Assembly (NCBI GenBank): GCA_036397555.1
Contig: DASWIS010000020.1
Location: 44,163 to 108,162, forward strand
DNA length: 64,000 nucleotides
Reading direction: 5' to 3'
Source of the DNA: Candidatus Zixiibacteriota bacterium
Lineage (GTDB): Bacteria > Zixibacteria > MSB-5A5 > WJJR01
This document shows, piece after piece, positions 60,153-64,000 of the stretch; position 1 is the first letter of the stretch; every line of letters begins with the position of its first letter. A program made the position numbers and the translations under genes. Under the pieces are notes generated by a model. The model was not told where the DNA came from. It saw nothing but the letters and a program-made list of their open reading frames with translations, and did not search any database.

Positions 60153-60369
60153 CCGATTGCTCGGCGAGGTCGGCATTGTCGCGATTCGCGGTTACCAACT
60201 GTTGATCGCGCCATGGCTCATCGGCGGCTGTCGTCACATCCCGTCGTGTTCGGAATACGCCGCAGAAGCGTTGTCGCGTCACGGTGCGATCGCAGGCGGC
60301 AAACTGGCGGCTAAGCGTCTCGTGCGCTGCCGTCCCGGCGGCTCGTTCGGATACGATCCGGTCCCGTAG
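60136..60369 (+). CDS. yidD: Membrane protein insertion efficiency factor YidD
   Basis: 77 residues with family signature RGYQLLIAPWLIGGCRHIPSCSEYAAEAL and LVRCRPGGSFGYDPVP. Small amphipathic, membrane-associated protein thought to help YidC insert proteins. Overlaps rnpA by 17 bp and precedes yidC by 10 bp. Confidence 0.96.
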   Translation: MWNRIDRLLGEVGIVAIRGYQLLIAPWLIGGCRHIPSCSEYAAEALSRHGAIAGGKLAAKRLVRCRPGGSFGYDPVP

Positions 60370-60379
60370 ACTGATCCCG

Positions 60380-62167
60380 ATGGACGAACAAAAACAGCCG
60401 ATCAACTTCAACACGCTTCTGGCGTTCGTGGTCTTAATCGCGATCGTGCTGCTCTTGCCCGTGTACTGGGAATGGATCGGCTACAAACCGGCTCCCAAAA
60501 CCGAACCGGTCGCCACCGATACGACGGCAACTTCGCCATCGGCGACACCCGAACAGCAGTCGCAAGCGATCGCCGAGAAGTCAGCTTCACAACCGGCGCA
60601 GTCTGAACAGACCTCCGACACTACAGCCGCGTTCTTCGTTGCGCGCGCCGACTGGCGCAATGAGACGATCACAGTTTCGACACCGAAGATCGAAGCGCTG
60701 ATCGCCACGCGCGGCGGTCGCATCGTGCGGCTGGTGCTCAAGGACTATGTCTACAACGATGTCTACCGTCGCGGCGAGCCGATTGTCCTGCTCGACACGA
60801 CCGACACCGGCGGCCCGCGCTTCGAGCCATTCTCCGATTCACTCGATTTGGCCGATGCGCCCTTTACCTCCGACCGGCACTCGCTGACGCTGCACGGCGA
60901 TGATTCCGCGACGGTAACATTGACGACCCAGACACGCGCGGGCGGAACGTCCCCCTCTGGGGGAAGCACCTGGATGTTGTCCTACACGTTCTTTGCGGAT
61001 CGGCATGATTTCCGTTTGCGCCTGTCGATTCCCGATCCGTGGCGCGCGGGGGTCGAACGCGAAATCGGTTACGGCTGGACCGGGGGCCTGTGGCCGACCG
61101 AACCCTCGGCCTCCGACGACAACGGCCATTTCGCCGCGGTCGCTCTGATGGGAACGGACCTGGAGAAAGTCAAGGATGTCGACAAGGACAAACCGACGCA
61201 AACGCTCACCGGCGAAACACACTGGGCCGCGGTGCGCACGAAGTATTTCGTTTGCGCGGTGATCCCATCGCACGTTGGTTCGGAGTTCCATGTCGTCAGC
61301 GACACCCGCCCCTGGATCGCGCCCGGTGCATCGGCCACGCTCAAGCAATTCTCCGCCTGGGTCCGCAGCGATCTGCGCACCGGCGAACCGGTCGATCTGA
61401 CCTGGACGGTCTACGCCGGCCCGATCGACTACGACGTGTTGAAGTCCCACAATGTCGGCCTGGAGGAGATGGTCGATCTGGGGTGGCGCTGGATCGTGCG
61501 CCCGTTCGCACTGCTGTTGCTCTGGCTCTTCGGAATCCTGCACTCGGTGATCCCCAACTTTGGCGTCGTCATCATCATCTTCGCGCTGTTGATCAAGACC
61601 GTGATGCATCCGTTGACCAAAAAACAGATGCGCTCGATGCGCCGCATGCAGTCGCTGCAGCCGAGGATGGAAAAGCTGCGCGAGCGATTCAAGAAAGACC
61701 CGCAGCGGATGAATCAGGAGATGATGAAGATGTACCGCGAGGCGGGGGTCAATCCGCTCTCCGGCTGCCTGCCGCTGTTGCCGCAGATGCCGATCTTCTA
61801 CGCGCTCTTCCAGTTGTTCCAGACCACGATCGAGCTGCGCGGCGCGCACTTTGTCGGCTGGGTCACCGACATGTCGCAAAAGGACCCCTACTACATCCTC
61901 CCGATCATCATGACGGTCGCGATGTTCGTGCAGCAGAAGCTCTCCACCAAGGACCCCAAGCAGAAGATGCTCATCTACCTGATGCCGTTGCTGTTCGGAT
62001 TTCTGTTTCGCAACTTCCCGGCGGGCTTGAATCTCTACTGGTGCTGCTACAACATCTTCTCGATCATCGAACAAGTCTGGCTCATCGGCCACCCCGACGA
62101 CGAATCCCCCGCCGATGCCGACGAAGTCGGCTCCGGCCGCATCCTCAAGACCGAAACGGCTGCGTAA
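60380..62167 (+). CDS. yidC: Membrane protein insertase YidC (Gram-negative long form)
   Basis: 595 residues from the ATG at 60380. N-terminal membrane helix, Ser/Thr/Gln-rich linker, a large periplasmic beta-sandwich (about residues 85-350), and the conserved five-helix insertase core (GVVIIIFALLIKTVMHPLT, KMYREAGVNPLSGCLPLLPQMPIFYALF, PAGLNLYWCCYNIFSIIEQ). The large periplasmic domain is typical of two-membrane bacteria. Inserts respiratory and other membrane proteins with or without SecYEG. What normally follows (jag, mnmE) is absent; an AT-richer segment begins 160 bp later. Confidence 0.97.
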   Translation: MDEQKQPINFNTLLAFVVLIAIVLLLPVYWEWIGYKPAPKTEPVATDTTATSPSATPEQQSQAIAEKSASQPAQSEQTSDTTAAFFVARADWRNETITVSTPKIEALIATRGGRIVRLVLKDYVYNDVYRRGEPIVLLDTTDTGGPRFEPFSDSLDLADAPFTSDRHSLTLHGDDSATVTLTTQTRAGGTSPSGGSTWMLSYTFFADRHDFRLRLSIPDPWRAGVEREIGYGWTGGLWPTEPSASDDNGHFAAVALMGTDLEKVKDVDKDKPTQTLTGETHWAAVRTKYFVCAVIPSHVGSEFHVVSDTRPWIAPGASATLKQFSAWVRSDLRTGEPVDLTWTVYAGPIDYDVLKSHNVGLEEMVDLGWRWIVRPFALLLLWLFGILHSVIPNFGVVIIIFALLIKTVMHPLTKKQMRSMRRMQSLQPRMEKLRERFKKDPQRMNQEMMKMYREAGVNPLSGCLPLLPQMPIFYALFQLFQTTIELRGAHFVGWVTDMSQKDPYYILPIIMTVAMFVQQKLSTKDPKQKMLIYLMPLLFGFLFRNFPAGLNLYWCCYNIFSIIEQVWLIGHPDDESPADADEVGSGRILKTETAA

Positions 62168-62328
62168 CCTGCTCGCCTTACCGGCAACGGATTGGTGCAC
62201 ATCAGAGACCTACTGCGACTTGCACTTAAGTGCGAGCCAATGGCCCACCTGCTTCTTCCCAACCGATCACAATCTGCTTGCGTGTCAGCCCGAAGCCAGC
62301 ATATTCATTCAATCCGGAGGACAATCGA

Positions 62329-63024
62329 ATGGGGTCACATCTCTTGAACAGTGTACGTGAGAGTGCGGCTTATCGTGGCTTCATCGAGATTGCTACTCAA
62401 GCCCTTGTTCTCTTTGGCCTGCTCGGTATGGGAATAGCTACGTATAGGCACTTCACTCCCCCCGACCTATCGATCACCTATCAGATGCTCGATACTATCA
62501 AGCCAGTTCACACGAAGACGGCCTGGGATACAGCTTCGAACTCAATCCCTGACAGTCTCTCGACCTTGAAACAGCAAATTAGCAAGTTCCTTGGAGTAAC
62601 TCAGATACTAAGAGTGACATTTGAGAATAACTCAAGAATGACAATAACTGATATTGCGCTCTCACTCCGCCTGGCTCGTGAAATAACTGACTGCGCTGTT
62701 GAATCTCGTGATCTCTTGTTAATCAAAAGGCAGTCGGAGATTTGTACGTACGCCGAAAGGGAAGATGGATCATTCGTATTCGAGAGTATTGGCGAACTCC
62801 CCCCTCACGCAGGCTTCGTACTAACAATTTGGGGTTCATTTGGCTCCCGAGAACAGCCGGCACCAATCGACGTTAGTTCATCCGCCAACAGCAATTCTGT
62901 CCGGCGTGCCTCGCTCATAACCGGAGTCGGTTTGTATCTCGCAGAGAATCTGTTCTCTTTGACGGTGACGTTTATCTTTTTCATCGTCCTCGCGATAGCT
63001 GTACGGCTTGGAAGGAAGAAATGA
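62329..63024 (+). CDS. Membrane protein of unknown function, AT-rich
   Basis: 231 residues from the ATG at 62329 (GGAGGACAATCGA in front). One helix near residues 22-42 (FIEIATQALVLFGLLGMGIATY) and one at the C-terminus (LFSLTVTFIFFIVLAIAVRL) frame a soluble domain with a beta-rich feel (ILRVTFENNSRMTITDIALSL). No family recognised. The stop overlaps the RDD gene (ATGA). DNA is clearly AT-richer than the core genes, suggesting foreign origin. Confidence 0.7.
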   Translation: MGSHLLNSVRESAAYRGFIEIATQALVLFGLLGMGIATYRHFTPPDLSITYQMLDTIKPVHTKTAWDTASNSIPDSLSTLKQQISKFLGVTQILRVTFENNSRMTITDIALSLRLAREITDCAVESRDLLLIKRQSEICTYAEREDGSFVFESIGELPPHAGFVLTIWGSFGSREQPAPIDVSSSANSNSVRRASLITGVGLYLAENLFSLTVTFIFFIVLAIAVRLGRKK

Positions 63025-63875
63025 GAGAGGGCCACCTCCTCGTGCACAAGGCTGTAGCGTTGGGACGGGCCTTCGCGTTTGTGTTACGGCGCTTCACTGC
63101 CGCGTCAATTGATTTGCTATGCATCTCCTTCATTTGCGTCTTTGGCGCACTTATTGGAGGATTATTCGGCCCTCTTTCGCCTCACCTCTCATCGGCGACC
63201 TTCATATTGGTATTCGTCTTGTACTATATCGTCCTCGAAACGTTCCAGAACGGAACGACAGTTGGAAAGTGGCTGCTTCGATTATCGCGCGCATCATCAA
63301 CTAACAAAACATTAAATCTGGCTAGGTCATCTCTGAGAGCGGCGCTCTTTGTACTATGGCCGTTAACATTAGCCATCTTGCTTGATTTAGTATTCATGAT
63401 CTTGCAACTGCCCCAATTACTATCTGTAGGACTGAACCTGTTCGTACTTGGAGTGATAGTGTTTGCATGGCCAGTCTCTGTCTTGTATTCCGGCGGGCAG
63501 TCATCTCTGTTTGATGTTATGGCCGGAACGCGCGTCCTTAGCATGGGAAGGGGCGATGACGCCTCATCGCGCGGAGGGATTGCAGCGCAGATTGTCGTGT
63601 CGATCCTGGCATCTGGTTTGCTTCTCGTCGTCCTCTCATGGCTGGTCCCACACGTGAGGAGGAGCATAGACACATCCGCAATGCCGCCTCGCGGCGTGGA
63701 TAAGGACACTCGAGTTGTTTCGGTACTGCGAAGTCGGACATTCCCACTCATCCTCGCACACTATTATTCATTCCTGTATGACGATCCATTCATCCAAGTG
63801 ACACATTTCGGCGAAGGCATCGATACACTGACCTTTAAATCGTCAATCCTCTCAGGCATAGAATCAGTTTCATAA
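63021..63875 (+). CDS. RDD-family membrane protein
   Basis: 284 residues with RDD pattern: charged RRFTAASIDLLCISF in helix 1, NGTTVGKWLLRLS after helix 2, then two more helices and QSSLFDVMAGTRV. A fifth helix and a 75-residue C-terminal domain follow. RDD proteins are poorly known; some move small molecules or ions. Coupled to the upstream gene by ATGA. AT-rich like its partner, and directly followed by the transposase start. Confidence 0.8.
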   Translation: MREGHLLVHKAVALGRAFAFVLRRFTAASIDLLCISFICVFGALIGGLFGPLSPHLSSATFILVFVLYYIVLETFQNGTTVGKWLLRLSRASSTNKTLNLARSSLRAALFVLWPLTLAILLDLVFMILQLPQLLSVGLNLFVLGVIVFAWPVSVLYSGGQSSLFDVMAGTRVLSMGRGDDASSRGGIAAQIVVSILASGLLLVVLSWLVPHVRRSIDTSAMPPRGVDKDTRVVSVLRSRTFPLILAHYYSFLYDDPFIQVTHFGEGIDTLTFKSSILSGIESVS

Positions 63876-63939
63876 CCTCAAAAACATCTTGCCAAGCCAT
63901 TTCGCGGGTGTGATGCTCGCCTCCGTGAGGGGGGGCCTC

Positions 63940-64000
63940 ATGCCACGATACGAACGGATGTTGACCGACCGGCAATGGCGGCAACTCGCGCCGCTATTGC
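63940..64000 (+). mobile_element. IS5-like transposase, first 20 codons (cut by window end)
   Basis: ATG at 63940 opens a frame reading MPRYERMLTDRQWRQLAPLL to the end of the window, matching the LTD.QW..L.PLL N-terminus common to IS5/IS427-type transposases. The 64 bp upstream should contain the IS left end, but without the right end I cannot define the inverted repeats. Confidence 0.7.

Noticed and set aside
60839..62200. 453-codon minus-strand ORF antisense to yidC
   Set aside because: yidC is certain; the antisense product is His/Gln/Arg-rich low complexity.

Overview
The window is GC-rich, densely packed bacterial DNA. I read it as a deep-branching, Gram-negative member of the FCB group, most likely candidate phylum Zixibacteria or a close relative. 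The main clue is that four exported proteins carry dockerin-like tails built on an NVFDVV..VD.AFR core, a style I associate with Zixibacteria genomes; that is recollection, not a search. Lipoproteins with lipoboxes, a YadA-type head protein and a long YidC point to a two-membrane cell. PFOR, aconitase, a CydA-like oxidase and accessory genes for a selenium-dependent molybdenum hydroxylase suggest flexible or anaerobic metabolism.

Layout. 1-8263 (+): PFOR (5' truncated by the window), a DHOD-like protein, an NtrC-type sensor/regulator pair and aconitase. 8277-12888 (-): lipoprotein, tRNA-Glu(CUC), DinB-like protein and an ABC-2 exporter operon, whose leader holds a sigma70-like promoter, a 33-codon ORF and an intrinsic terminator. 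13127-14912 (+): a stand-alone cyanophycin-synthetase N-domain-like protein with four small proteins, two of them paralogues. 15117-17881 (+): XdhC-like, MobA/MocA-like and YqeB-like maturation proteins. 17908-20683: two lipoproteins and a 193-bp direct repeat. 21211-25596 (-): Ser/Thr kinase with TPRs and a VCBS/dockerin protein. 25887-28869 (+): CydA-like/cytochrome c fusion, its membrane partner and a YigZ-family protein. 28956-34275 (-): dockerin proteins, a YadA/S74 protein and a TPR protein. 34867-38682 (+): thiolase, a small protein and an ADP-forming acyl-CoA synthetase. 38996-45310: cohesin-like/dockerin proteins, an orphan ABC ATPase, an M48 protease-TolB fusion and two paralogous small WHPL proteins. 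45624-55454 (+): hisS, aspS, phoH, pgpH, ybeY, a CorC-like protein and a SprT-like protein. 55628-57879: tRNA-Met(CAU), a nucleotidyltransferase and a degenerate SDR. 57957-62167: a beta-propeller lipoprotein, then rpmH-rnpA-yidD-yidC. 62329-64000: AT-richer membrane genes and the start of an IS5-like transposase.

How the genes fit together. The conserved blocks are ordinary chromosomal core: translation (hisS, aspS, ybeY, rpmH, rnpA), membrane insertion (yidD, yidC) and c-di-AMP turnover (pgpH). The accessory blocks concern the cell surface (dockerin, cohesin-like and YadA proteins), energy metabolism and molybdoenzyme maturation. The best candidates for something undescribed are the small-protein cluster at 13.1-14.9 kb, the leader-ORF/terminator upstream of the ABC exporter, and the WHPL small-protein pair at 44.8-45.3 kb.
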